Origin: Xanthoparmelia taractica
Lineage: Eukaryota > Ascomycota > Lecanoromycetes > Lecanorales > Parmeliaceae
Assembly: GCA_033085395.1 (NCBI GenBank)
Contig: JANQBS010000467.1
Coordinates: 1 to 20,223, forward strand
Reading direction: 5' to 3'
DNA length: 20,223 nucleotides
Below the pieces are notes generated by a model. It did no database searches. It had not been told where the DNA came from and saw only the letters and a program-made list of their open reading frames with translations. A program made the position numbers and the translations under genes. Below, piece after piece: positions 9,304 to 20,223 of this stretch. Position 1 is the first letter of the stretch; the number at the start of each line of letters is the position of its first letter.

Positions 9304-12143
9304 TATATCTTCTTATTCTTATTCTCTTCGATATTATTTATTACTCTTTAATAAAAATAATTAAATAAATTAAAATATATAAAGCTCTTCTCTTTAAGCT
9401 TACGCGCGATAACTTTATAATTTAATATAGCTTTAAGATTCTTAATTAAATTCGCGAAGCGATCTTCGGTCTTATAAATTATTAAAGAAGTAATAAAGCT
9501 TATTATATATTAAAATATTCGATAGTAAATTATAGTAATAATCTTCGTTTTTCTCTTCTTCTTTTAATTATTTCAAATATTCTCAATTTATACGAAAATA
9601 ATTATATTCTAATTAATAACGTTTTTCTTATAAAGCGTTAAATATATTTTTAATCTTCTATTTATTTTATCGTTAAACTTTTTTAATATTTAAATTATAT
9701 TTAAAAATCACGTAATATAATATCGTAATTATTAAAATTATAATTTTAAGTAAAAAGAGCTAAAAGAGATAAGCGCTTTACTATCTTATTTTAAACGCTA
9801 TCGTTTAATTATAAAAGAAAACTCGATATAATATAAGAATAATTATTAATATTAATAATCCATTATATCTCTAAAAAAAAGTTAGATAATATTTCTATAA
9901 AGTCGATTTATTCGTTTTTTAAATTTATTATAATCTATTAAAATAAAATTAAGATTATCTCGTAATTGCTTAAAAAGATCGCGTTTTTATTCGATATTAT
10001 AATACGATAAATTTATTATAATTTATATAATAAGTCGCGTTTTATTTATAACTTAAGATCTAAAGTCGCTAAGAAGATTAAAAAATTATAATATATTTTT
10101 AGCTCTTACTTGCATTTATTAGATAAAAGTATATATTCGTCGCGTCTTTATTAAGATCGACGTATTACTCGAATTTATTTAATCGGCTATAACGTTAGAT
10201 TCTAATAACTCATAAAGTCTTTTTTTTTTTAATAATTACGTGCGAGTTATAAATTTATTTAAAGTATCTTAATTATACTCTAATTATAAAGATAGATCGT
10301 TTTCTATTTATTTTATTATAATTTTAATTATATAAATTAATATTATGGAATTAAAAATACGCTTATAATTCTTTGATTATTAACGTTTTATTTAATTTCT
10401 AGACTTCTTATTATCTTAAAGAATATTTATAATATAGCTTCGTATTTTATTATTATCGCTATTCGTGAAAGATAAAATACGATTTAATTAATTATTATTA
10501 GCGATATATTTTCGATAAGACTTTATTTTTAAATAACTTAATCTCGACGAGAGAGATAAGAATAGATAAAAATTATTTTCTATTAAATTAAACTTTTATT
10601 AATAATCTTTTACATGATTTTTATTTAATATATAATATCACGAATTCGATTAAATCGTAATATCGTTAATACTATCGTATATATAATATAAAGATTCTTA
10701 TTAATAATTAATATCGTTATCTTATATTACTATCGTCTTTACGAGATTAAGATAATAATATAATTATATCGTATTTCTTTTATTTATCTAATATTATCGA
10801 ACTTATCTATCTTTTCGATAAATATATAGAATATAAAGCTTATTATAAGATTAACTACTATTCTTAAACTATATTAATAAAGTTCTCTCTATATAATATA
10901 TGTAATAATATTATTTATTTAGAATTAAGAAAATAAATATTTACTTTTAATATCGCTTGAAGTATATTACGATATAGATATAAAGATAAAGTTATATAAG
11001 AGAAAAGAAAGAAGAATTTAAGATAATATTTATTAAGCTCGACTATTAAGCTTATTTAATTAAGTCTTTAATAAAGTTAAGATTAAATAATTATTAAGAT
11101 ATTAATATATTTTATTAAAAATAAGTCGTAAATAAAAAGAAAAGAGAAAGCGCTTATTAGAGTCGATCTATAATATTCTTTATTATCTTATCTATAATTA
11201 TTTCTTAATTATTACTTATAATCTAATATTAATAATAAATAATTATTATCTTATTTTATACGTAGTTAGATTCTCGCTTAGAAATTATAGAGATTATTAC
11301 CCGTATTAATAATCGTTGGCTTTCGCGACTAAAGCTTATTATTATCGAGTTTTATTAATTACTTACGCTATTAGCGTACTCGATATTTTAAAAAAAAAAC
11401 AACGCGTAATTTATTCTTATTAACGAGAATTTAACGTAATTATAAATAATTAGATATATCGCGATTCAATCTTAGACTTTGATAATTTAATTCTCTTTTC
11501 TTCGTTTTAATCTTAAACTTTTAATATCTTTATTTTTATTATTATTATTAATAATATTAAAATATTTAATAACTTCGTACGTTTACTTCCTACGTAGTGT
11601 ATTAATATATCGAATAAAATAATATATTCTAATACGCGTATCTTCTGCTTCTATAACTTTATTTAAGTCGCCTTCGCCGCTATCTACTATTATTTCTTTT
11701 TATTTAATATCGCTATTTATCTAAGTATTAGATATCTTACGTTTATCGATTAAGCGTATATAATATATATTACGTTGAGATACGGAAAGCTTAAGATCGT
11801 AGAATATACGAATAATTAATTTATTACGAAAAGAAATAAAAGATAATCTTTCGTCGTTATAGAAATAAGAGAATTAAATAAATTAACGTATCGCGATCGT
11901 ATTATTATAAAGATAAGATTAACTAAGATATTCTTATATAAGCTAAGTAATAAACTTAATTAGCTTAATATATTTAATTACTAAGATTATTAAGCGCTAA
12001 TTAAAAATTTATACTATTATATAAATTTAATCGCGATTATTAACGTCGAGTAAATAATTTTTTATATATTATCGCTAATCATATATAATAAGTAAAGACT
12101 AAGTTTTAATTAGTTTAATAGAAAAATATTAAAGCTAGACATA
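9304..12143. repeat. AT-rich, RIP-mutated block between two inverted MITE copies
   Basis: These 2.8 kb show the same RIP-like composition and no intact gene. CpG-containing words such as TCGCG and CGCGAT are frequent, while CA and TG are rare. The block is bounded by MITE copies in opposite orientation. I see no frame long enough, and no motif clear enough, to name the ancestral element. Confidence 0.7.
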
Positions 12144-12415
12144 CGGGTCGGAAAGGTGTGGTATCTGTTGAATATAGTCGTTTTCAACTTTTTTTTAACT
12201 TTTTTTAAAAAATTATATCTTTTTAATCTATTTATAGAATTTTATAGCTACATAAGCGTTCGCTTAAGCTTTTTATATATTTTTAGAATATAAAAAAATC
12301 TTACGTAATATATTTATTAAAAACTCAATGGAAGTATGGGATATCCCATACCTTTCGATATGATATTCGAAAAACTGGTCTCATACCATTAAATATATCA
12401 CACCTTTCCGACCCG
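12144..12415 (+). mobile_element. MITE copy 2, 272 bp, TA target duplication
   Basis: This is a full-length copy of the same family, in opposite orientation to the copy at 9032-9303 and exactly the same length. TA flanks it at 12142-12143 and 12416-12417. The left terminal repeat matches the consensus CGGGTCGGAAAGGTGTGGTA; the right one has one mismatch at position 18. The 18-bp palindrome is at 12334-12351. CA, TG, CC and GG are kept at many sites, in contrast with the flanking DNA. It encodes no protein, so movement would need a transposase supplied from elsewhere. Confidence 0.9.
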
Positions 12416-15400
12416 TAGCTAGATATATTAAATAAATATCTAGATTTTCGTACTTAGCGGTCTTAATAGTAAAGATAATCGAATTCTCTCTATTTCTATA
12501 TATCTATAATACGATCGCTATAAATTTACAGGCAATATCTATTATTAAGTCTATATTCTTAATCTTATATATAATTCGCTTATATATATTCGATTAATAT
12601 ACGCTTTTCTTCTTTAATAACTCTTTAAATATATTAAACTTAAGCTCTTTCAACGTAATACTTAATAAAGATTTTTTTCTTTAATATTTTTAAGATATAA
12701 AAGATTATATAACGAATAATTAAACTCGATTACGCGAATATATTAATTTCATTAACAGATAGAAAATATATCTTCAATATCGTCTCAATCGATAATATAA
12801 ATATAAATTAATAATCTTTCTTATTATAACTAATTTATATTTTTTTTTTATATCTTAAAAATATTCTAATAAAAAATAAACGAAAATATATTCTTTAATT
12901 ATATAAAAGCTTTCGCGAATTTAATTCTATTTATTAAAATATCTAATCTCGTCTTAATAAGATATTATCTCTTTATTTTCTTCTTTAACGAGTTATATAT
13001 ATTCTTCTCTTATCTTATATTTATTATAAAACTCTTTATAATAATTTTTATAATTTAGTTTCTTAAATTAATTTTAGCGTAGAAGTTTTATAATAACGAT
13101 AAATATAACGTAGAAAATACGCGAATCTTATTATAGAGAGATTTACTTAGGGCGAACGTAATTAGATAATTTATTAAGAATATATAAATTACGCGTCTAT
13201 ATGCGACGACTTTAATGCTTAATTTAATATTAAAATAATCGATTAAATATATAATTTAAAGAAAAAGAAATAAGAGAGATAACGCGAGATTCTATTAAGA
13301 TAAGAGCTAGCTACGTTTAAATTACGAAGTTAATTTATTAAAAATATATATTATTTATCTTATTAATAAACGAATTATAAATAATTTATTAATTATAAAA
13401 ATCATAATTATCGAAAATTATAATAATATAATATATAATCTAATATCGCTCGATAGTTTAAAGTCGTATATATTTAGCGATAACGCATTTAACTTTTTAT
13501 CTCGATCTCTTATTTATCTCTAAATTTTATTTATTACGATTTATATAAATTTACGAAATATTAATTAATATTCGATAATACGTGTTTACGCTAAAGCTCG
13601 TTATCTCGATTATTATTTATTTTTAAAACACTATCTTAAAAGCTCGAAGAGTATTTAAACGACTTATATTAATAATTTATCTTACTTATTCTTAATTATT
13701 ACTTAAAAGAATTATTATTTATTAAAATATTTATAAATTAATTTAAGTGCGTCGATAAATTAAGACTTATAATATAAGAAAGTCTAAATATAGTTATACG
13801 TTAGCGAGGAATTTATATAATATATAACTATATATATTTAAATAGTCGAAGGGCGTTTTAATAGAGACTATCTAAGTAATATAAACGAGATATAGATTTC
13901 TTTAATTATTAAATTCCTCGTAATTTAAAATAAAATTATTCTTTCTAACGTCGACGAATTATAATAGAATTATTCGACGCTATTTCTTATAATCTCGCTT
14001 TATTATTATAAATCTATAAATAATCTTACATTTAAATATTCTTATTTAATCTCGTTAATAGAAAATCGAGATAAAATCGTCTTATCGTCTAATATTCTCT
14101 TTAATATAAATTATAATAATAATTTTAATAAATTCTAAGATCTTAAGATCTTAATCTTTCGAATTTCGCTTCTTTAGAATCGTTTATTATATTTTTATAT
14201 TATAATAAAATTTAAAGATTATCTTCGTATAGTCTTCGCTTAAAGTCTTATTATCTAGCGAGATAAAACTCTAAATAATGTTATTCTTATATTTTAATTC
14301 AAGGAAACTTAATATATTTATATCGATATAGCGAAAGATAATATTTTTTCTCGAAGTTATATATTTAATATAATACGAATAGAATATAAGTCTAAAATTT
14401 TTATTCGATTTTAGAGCTATATATATTAATTAATATTTTAGATTTTAACGAATAATTTACTACGTAAGAGAATAAACTATATTTCATAATTATTCTTAAT
14501 TCAACTTCTTGTTAATCTTTCGTTAATAATACTTATATATATTAAATTTCACGAAGATTAACTTATTTACATTTTACTTTATTTTATTATCGTATTTTAC
14601 GTCTTTTTATAATTAATTAAATATATTAATATTAAAACTCTTATCTCGCTTTTAAATATTTTAAATATCGAGCTTTTAAACGATTTTAATTAATAGCTAT
14701 TAAGCGAGAATATTAGTAATTATAAATAGCGTTAATATCTTTAGCATCGAAAATATATATATATTTATTAAGTTATTTATTATATTAAGACGATCTTTTT
14801 TTCGAAATTAATTTAATATTTTCGAGATTATTTTTAATATTAATAGAAAAGATTATAATAATATAAATTATTCGAGTCTTATTAATAATATCGCGTAATT
14901 CGCTATCTTTATTTATAATTTATAATTTATAATTATAATTCTTATATATCGCTAACATAGATAATTAAGATTCTTAATATAGCTAAGGTTTATTGCTATT
15001 AGACTTTATAGTATCGTGATACGTTTATAATCGATATTTATTTTAATCGCTAGTCGATTCTTTCGTATAATTTTATCTTAAATTATTAAGATAAGATTAT
15101 TATAAAAATATAAACTATTAAATATTAATAATAATACTAAAGACGATATAACGTTTATTATCTTAATTTCTTTCTCGCGTCGCTATTCTCTTAATTCTTA
15201 TTTATTATCTTATTATTATCGAGATCTTTATTAATATTCTTTACACTATTATTTTTAATCTTCCTATCTTTTACGTTAACTTTATTTATAATAATATTAT
15301 TATTCTCGATCTAATCTTACTTATTTTTATTCTACTCTTTATTATTCTTATTCTAATCTTACTTATTCTTACTTTATTCTTTATTATTCTTATTTTACTC

Positions 15401-16800
15401 TTTATCGTTCTCGCTTTACTCTTTATCGTCTCTATTTTAATCTTAATCGTTTATTATATTCTTTGTAAGACTTAACTTACGTTATTCTAAGCGTTACTTT
15501 CTTTATCGCTTTTTAATATTAAATAATATCTTTATAAAATATTTATTATTATTTATTATTAATAAAAGTTATCGATTATTCTTAATAACGTATTTCGTTT
15601 ATTTAGATATAATTAATAATAGCTTCGCGCGTAAGATTATAAGCTAGACTTTAGATATATTATATATCTTAATTTAATCTTTACTCGTAACTCTTCTTAT
15701 ATTATCTTATTTTAACTTATCTTTATATAATTATTAAATAATTATTTAAATATCTAAATCTTAAATAATAATGAAAGTAAAATATATAATAACGCGAGCT
15801 ATATACTCGAGATAGTATTTATTCTAATCGCTAAGATTTACTTAATTAATTTATTAATTTTAATATTATTAAATCTTTCGAATAATAATGTTTTTTTCTA
15901 TTTAAGTCTCTATTAAATAATATATATATTTTTTAAGCTAAATAATATTAAGAATATAAAAGATCTTCTCTCGAACATTATATACGCTTTATTAAATTTC
16001 GTCTATTAAGATAAGTATTAATTAAGTCTTTATTATAATTATATTATAATTTTTATTTTATAAGCTCTCTAGACTAAGTATTTCTTTAATATATTATATT
16101 TTTTTATTTATACTTTTATATCTATTAATAGCATTATAAGTTAAATTTCTTAGCTTTAAAAGCGATATATTTTATATCGCTAATCCTAGAATATAGAAGA
16201 TTATCGCAAATATAATAATTAAAGTAATTATAGATAATTCGATAGATATTAGCGACGTAATAAATTATAATTTAAATTTAATTATATTTCAAATTATAAT
16301 AATATATTAAATTAAAATATAAAGATAATTCAGAAAAGATTAAATTTAAGAGTATTTATAAAAGATAAATTCTTTAAAGACTTAAATATATAAACTTATA
16401 TATAAATTACGCTTCTCTTATTAAATATTTAAAATTTATTTTTTATAATTTAAGTTTTAGACTTTATTCTTATTTACTTTTAATATATATAAATTAAATT
16501 AAATTTTTTAAAACTTATTTATCTTTAATTTTACTTTCTTAATTTAATATAAAATCTTTTAATTTAATCTTTTAAAATTTTAAATTATTTTTAATTTTAA
16601 ACTTACTTAAATTTATAAAAACTTAATAATTCTTATATATACGCTTTTATTTTAATACTTAAATTAATATAAATTATAAAATTTAGCATAAAAATCTTAA
16701 TTTAAAGTAAGTTTATTTTAAATTTTAATCTTTATTTTAATAGCTTAATTATAAAATTAAAAATAAGATTTAATCGCTAATTTAATTATAATTAGATATA
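12416..16800. repeat. AT-rich, RIP-mutated block after the second MITE
   Basis: No intact gene is visible. The sequence is saturated for loss of CA and TG, with cytosine surviving in CpG and CpT. A 21-bp tandem array at 15305-15451 is described separately. Long parts read on either strand show in-frame TAA and TAG where CAA or CAG are plausible ancestors, so decayed transposon genes are likely, but I could not assign a class. Confidence 0.7.
15305..15451 (-). repeat. 21-bp tandem repeat, 7 copies, once coding on the minus strand
   Basis: Seven units of exactly 21 bp follow each other without gaps, starting at 15305, 15326, 15347, 15368, 15389, 15410 and 15431. Typical units are CTTATTTTACTCTTTATCGTT and CTTATTCTAATCTTACTTATT, with internal differences. 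A 21-bp period is seven codons. On the minus strand each unit reads as Asn/Asp-Lys-Glu plus a TAA or TAG where CAA or CAG (Gln) would fit, then Asn/Ser-Lys. This suggests a hydrophilic heptapeptide repeat in a former gene on the minus strand. The flank 15182-15304 stays nearly open in the same minus frame and is also Lys/Asn-rich. Confidence 0.65.
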
Positions 16801-18568
16801 ATTAATATATAAGCGAAGTTCTCGTTAATAATAGAATATAATAATTAAATAATAGAGAATACTAATTAAATAACTACTAATTAGTTTATAAATTAATATC
16901 TAAATAATAATTATAGCGGCGAGCTAATAATTTTATTTTATTTTATTAATATTAATATCTAAATTAAAGATATTAATAATATTAATAATCGTAATATCGG
17001 AGTCGCGAATATTAATAATAAAGTCGAATTCGATATCGAAGTCTTAGATATAAATCGTCTTTTAGTATATCGTATCTTAAATAATAAATTAATTTTTAAT
17101 TAAGAGTTCGTATCTATTAATATTAATATTATTATACTTCGCGATAATTAGAATTATTTAATAATACGCGAGTTAGTATAAGATTAAGAGATCTCTCTTA
17201 TAATAACTTAATAATTAATTAATATCGTGAAATCTAATCTTCGCTCTTTAATTATTAATAAAAAATATAAAATAAAGACTTCGATCTCGCTTTCGATTTC
17301 TAAAGTAATAAATAAGTTAAACTTCGAAATAAATATATCTAAAGAATATAATATTATATCTATAAATAATCTAATTTTTCGAGATCTCGCTATTAAAATA
17401 ATCGTAAAGATTAACGTTATTATAAATAATTATAATAATATTAGCGAGATAAATAAGAGTTATTATAATATAAAATAGAAAAACAAAGTAAAGAAGAATA
17501 AGAGAAATAAAAAAGATAAGATTAAGAAGAAAGAAATTAATAAGAAAGAGATTAATAAGAAAACTAATTAAGAGGTAAATACTATTATTAAGAAGATAAA
17601 TACTATAATTATAAAATTAAGAAAGAAGATTATTAAGATTTCGAATAGTCTATTAATCGAGAGATCTATTAAGATTAATAAATTTATTAAGGTTAATAAG
17701 TCTATTAAGACTAATATTAAGAAAAATAAAGATATAGTTTATAATTTTATAATATCGACTCGCATTATTAGAGCGCTTAGATTATCGTTAGATAAGATTA
17801 ATCTAATAGTAAAATACGTAATATATAATTTAATTAAATATATTAGCGAGATTATTAAGATTATATTTATTAATTCGCATAGTATTATTTCGATAAAATC
17901 GATCGCTTATTATTCTTTATTTATAAGCGATCTCGAGAACTTTAAAGATTTATTAAATATTTATTATATAAATAATCTTATAATTAATTATTTCTTAATT
18001 ATTAAAAAATTAAAAAATCTTTGAATATAATTTATAAAATTTAATAAAAAGAGTATAATACGAGCGACTTATAATTCTTTAAATTATCTATATAAAATTT
18101 AAGTTAAAATCGAGAATATTAACGAGATAAGATATATAATTAAGACTTAAGATCGAGAATATTATTACGATTAATAAAGTGAATTATATATATTATTTAA
18201 TTAAGAGGGCTATAAAGCTAATAAATTCATATATATAAATTATCGCTATTATTTAATATATTCTAAAAGAAAATAAAAAAGACTATTATATAGATTTCGA
18301 ATATAATTAATTTTCTAGATAAGATAATAACGCTAAAGAAAGACGATAAAAAGAAAAAATATTTAAAATAGATATAAAGTTTAAGAAAATAAAGATAAAA
18401 CGCGATATAAAGATTAATAATATTAAGTTTAATTCACTAAAGCGAGATATTAATAAAAAAAATAACTTATTTATTATTAAGAAGATGCGAAAAAAGAAGA
18501 ATATTATTGAGATAAGATTAGAGATAATTTATAAAGACGCGATAACGAAGAAGAAGAAGAGAGCTTAG
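16801..18568 (+). pseudogene. RIP-decayed reading frame of an unidentified, probably transposon-borne protein
   Basis: One frame (codons starting at 16801) stays readable to about 18300. Its stops are almost all TAA or TAG, as expected from CAA or CAG after C-to-T change. Open runs are 17215-17475 (87 codons), 17479-17568 (30) and 17572-18021 (150 codons with no ATG at all). In DNA this AT-rich a 150-codon open run is very unlikely by chance. A TGA at 18022 may come from TGG. From 18350 to 18568 the next frame is open for 72 codons, so a frameshift or intron probably lies near 18250-18340. The present product would be rich in Lys, Asn and Ile; because G after T is also mutated, many AAG codons may once have been GAG. 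Short coding repeats occur at 17536-17565 (Lys-Lys-Glu-Ile-Asn) and 17665-17718 (18-bp units). No domain is recognised. Confidence 0.6.
17665..17718 (+). repeat. 18-bp tandem repeat, 3 copies, in the decayed frame
   Basis: Three consecutive 18-bp units, TCTATTAAGATTAATAAA, TTTATTAAGGTTAATAAG and TCTATTAAGACTAATATT, encode a six-residue repeat of the form Ser/Phe-Ile-Lys-x-Asn-Lys in the frame of the pseudogene. The differences between units are mainly transitions. The match of repeat length to whole codons supports former coding use. Confidence 0.6.
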
Positions 18569-20151
18569 CTCTCGATTACGAGAAAAATATAAAATAAGAA
18601 ATAGATTCTTAACACCTCGATTATAATTAGACTTTTATCTATTATTATCTCTTTCGATTAATATTCGTATAAATATTATTATTATCTTTATTATTATTAA
18701 TATATATCTAAATTTCGAATTCGTTTAGCGATATAGAATATTACGTTAATCGCGGATACGACTTAAGTATATATTATCTTTAATATATATTCGATATTTT
18801 TATAATCGACTTTATAAGTCTCTTAGATTAATATTACGATTTCTATATATTCTAATATAAATATATATATAACTCTTTTATAATCGACTTTATAATTTTC
18901 TCTTAAGTTGCTATTATAACTTCTATATATCTTATTCTAAATATTTATATAATTACTATAATTAATTACTTTAATTCAGTTTATTACGTCTCTTTAAAGT
19001 CAAAGATCGCTTCTCTTTTAAGCTATTTATAACTATAATTTTTATAATTAACTTCGCGTTTTTCGTTATTCGCGTTTCTTATTATTAAAATTATCTTATA
19101 AATATTAAGTCTTTATTAATTTCACTTCTATATATTATCATATTAAACTATTAAATATTTTTTTTAATATTAACTCTAATTACTAGATAATTTATATAAA
19201 TTATTATCTCTTAATATCTATAATTTATAATATATATATAATATCTTCGTAAATTTTTTTAAGTAGAATATTATAATTTCTCTCTTAATATTACTTTCGC
19301 TTAAATATCTAAATTACGTAGATAATATTTATAAATTAAATCTATTTAATTTTCTCGCAATTCTTATTATTTCTTAATATAAATAAAGAAGCTTATAGTT
19401 ATTAATAGTCGATAAGATTTAATACGTATACTTAGATTAATAAATCTTTTCTTTCTTATATATAATTCTATTCTATTTCTTTTCTTAATTATAAAATAAA
19501 TTCAAATTATTTAAAAATTAAATATTAAGTCTTAAAGATTTAATATATCTCGAAACGCGGAGAATTTAATTTTAGAGCGTAATATTCGAGATATATAGAT
19601 AAGAAGAATAATAAAGATTTAGACTAATAAGATAACTCTTAATAATACGCGAGCTACGCTTAATAATAACTTAATAAGAGCTTCGATAAATTAAAGAATA
19701 TAAGACATTACGAATTAAGAAAAATAGAAGATAAGAATTTCTTCGATGTAAAAGAGGCGAATAAATATAATAAATAGTCTTATATTAAGATATCGATGAT
19801 TAATATAAGAGATAATATTAGCTAAAATATGCTCTTAAGATTTCTATATATAATTAATAAATTTTTTAAATTTATATAAAAATAAAGTAAATTAATAAAA
19901 TATATAAATAGATTAAAGCTCGTCTCGACTAATTTTAAATCTATTAAAACGATTTAAGAACTTCTTTATAATTAGTCGTTATCTACGCTATAATTAATAA
20001 ATTTATTTAATAAAGATTACTTTAATAAGCTTAAATTACTCTAAGCGTTAGCGTCGATTATTATAATAATATAGAAACGCGATTAAGATATTCTTTAATA
20101 ATAGTAAATCGCTAATATCTCTTTTATAGAAGTAATATATTAATAATAATA
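18569..20151. repeat. AT-rich, RIP-mutated block before the third MITE
   Basis: RIP-like composition continues to the MITE at the right end. No open frame of note, RNA gene or recognisable transposon motif was found. A short stretch near 18600-18615 keeps AACACC, an isolated unmutated remnant. Confidence 0.65.
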
Positions 20152-20223
20152 CGGGTCGGAAAGGTGTGGTATCTGTTGAACATAGTCGTTTTCAACTTTT
20201 TTTCAACTTTTTTTAAAAAATTA
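20152..20223 (+). mobile_element. MITE copy 3, cut by the window end
   Basis: The first 72 bases of a third copy of the 272-bp family are visible, in the same orientation as the copy at 12144-12415. It begins CGGGTCGGAAAGGTGTGGTA after a TA at 20150-20151. It differs from copy 2 at two positions in this stretch, both C here against T there, and both in CpA context, so this copy looks less mutated. Confidence 0.88.

Noticed and set aside
15305..15451. CRISPR-like array
   Set aside because: Units are contiguous with no spacers, and the DNA is fungal; it is a plain tandem repeat.
17227..17478. 83-aa plus-strand ORF starting with GTG
   Set aside because: GTG is not a start in fungal nuclear genes, and the frame continues on both sides past RIP-type stops; it is part of the decayed gene at 16801-18568.
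6601..20223. Possible centromere or mitochondrial insert
   Set aside because: AT-richness alone does not show either. The dinucleotide pattern fits RIP-mutated repeats, and no mitochondrial gene is recognisable. Chromatin data would be needed for a centromere call.

Overview
The window looks like nuclear DNA of a filamentous ascomycete (Pezizomycotina). Genes carry short 52-61 nt GT..AG introns, and the proteins match fungal families. The genes sit in a small normal-composition island between very long AT-rich blocks that have almost no CpA/TpG or CC/GG. That is the signature of repeat-induced point mutation (RIP), and the layout is that of a bipartite genome with AT isochores. I cannot name the species.

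Layout. 1-120: normal-composition edge of a neighbouring unique region. About 121-2150: AT-rich, RIP-like block, broken by a small unmutated islet near 1165-1265. About 2280-6600: gene island with three intact, intron-rich genes: a 122-aa CHY zinc-finger protein (2465-3060, +), 20S proteasome subunit alpha-4/Pre6 (4271-3243, -, including a 7-nt microexon), and mitochondrial D-2-hydroxyglutarate/D-lactate dehydrogenase (4492-6322, +). The first two are convergent; the last two are divergent and share a 220-bp promoter region. About 6600-20223: a second RIP-like block. It holds two full 272-bp copies and one cut-off copy of a TA-flanked miniature inverted-repeat element, a decayed protein-coding frame (16801-18568), a 21-bp tandem repeat (15305-15451) and a cluster of unmutated palindromes (7739-7777).

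The three genes form no pathway. They are housekeeping or conserved functions (zinc-binding/redox helper, protein degradation, mitochondrial 2-hydroxy-acid oxidation) that happen to be neighbours. The splice models were derived by hand: each joins in frame, ends in the expected C-terminus and matches my memory of the family, but none has been checked against transcripts.

I found no new enzymatic or defence system. The most notable items are the 7-nt proteasome microexon, the MITE family that stays almost unmutated inside RIP-saturated DNA, and a long decayed reading frame with no ATG that start-based ORF finders miss.
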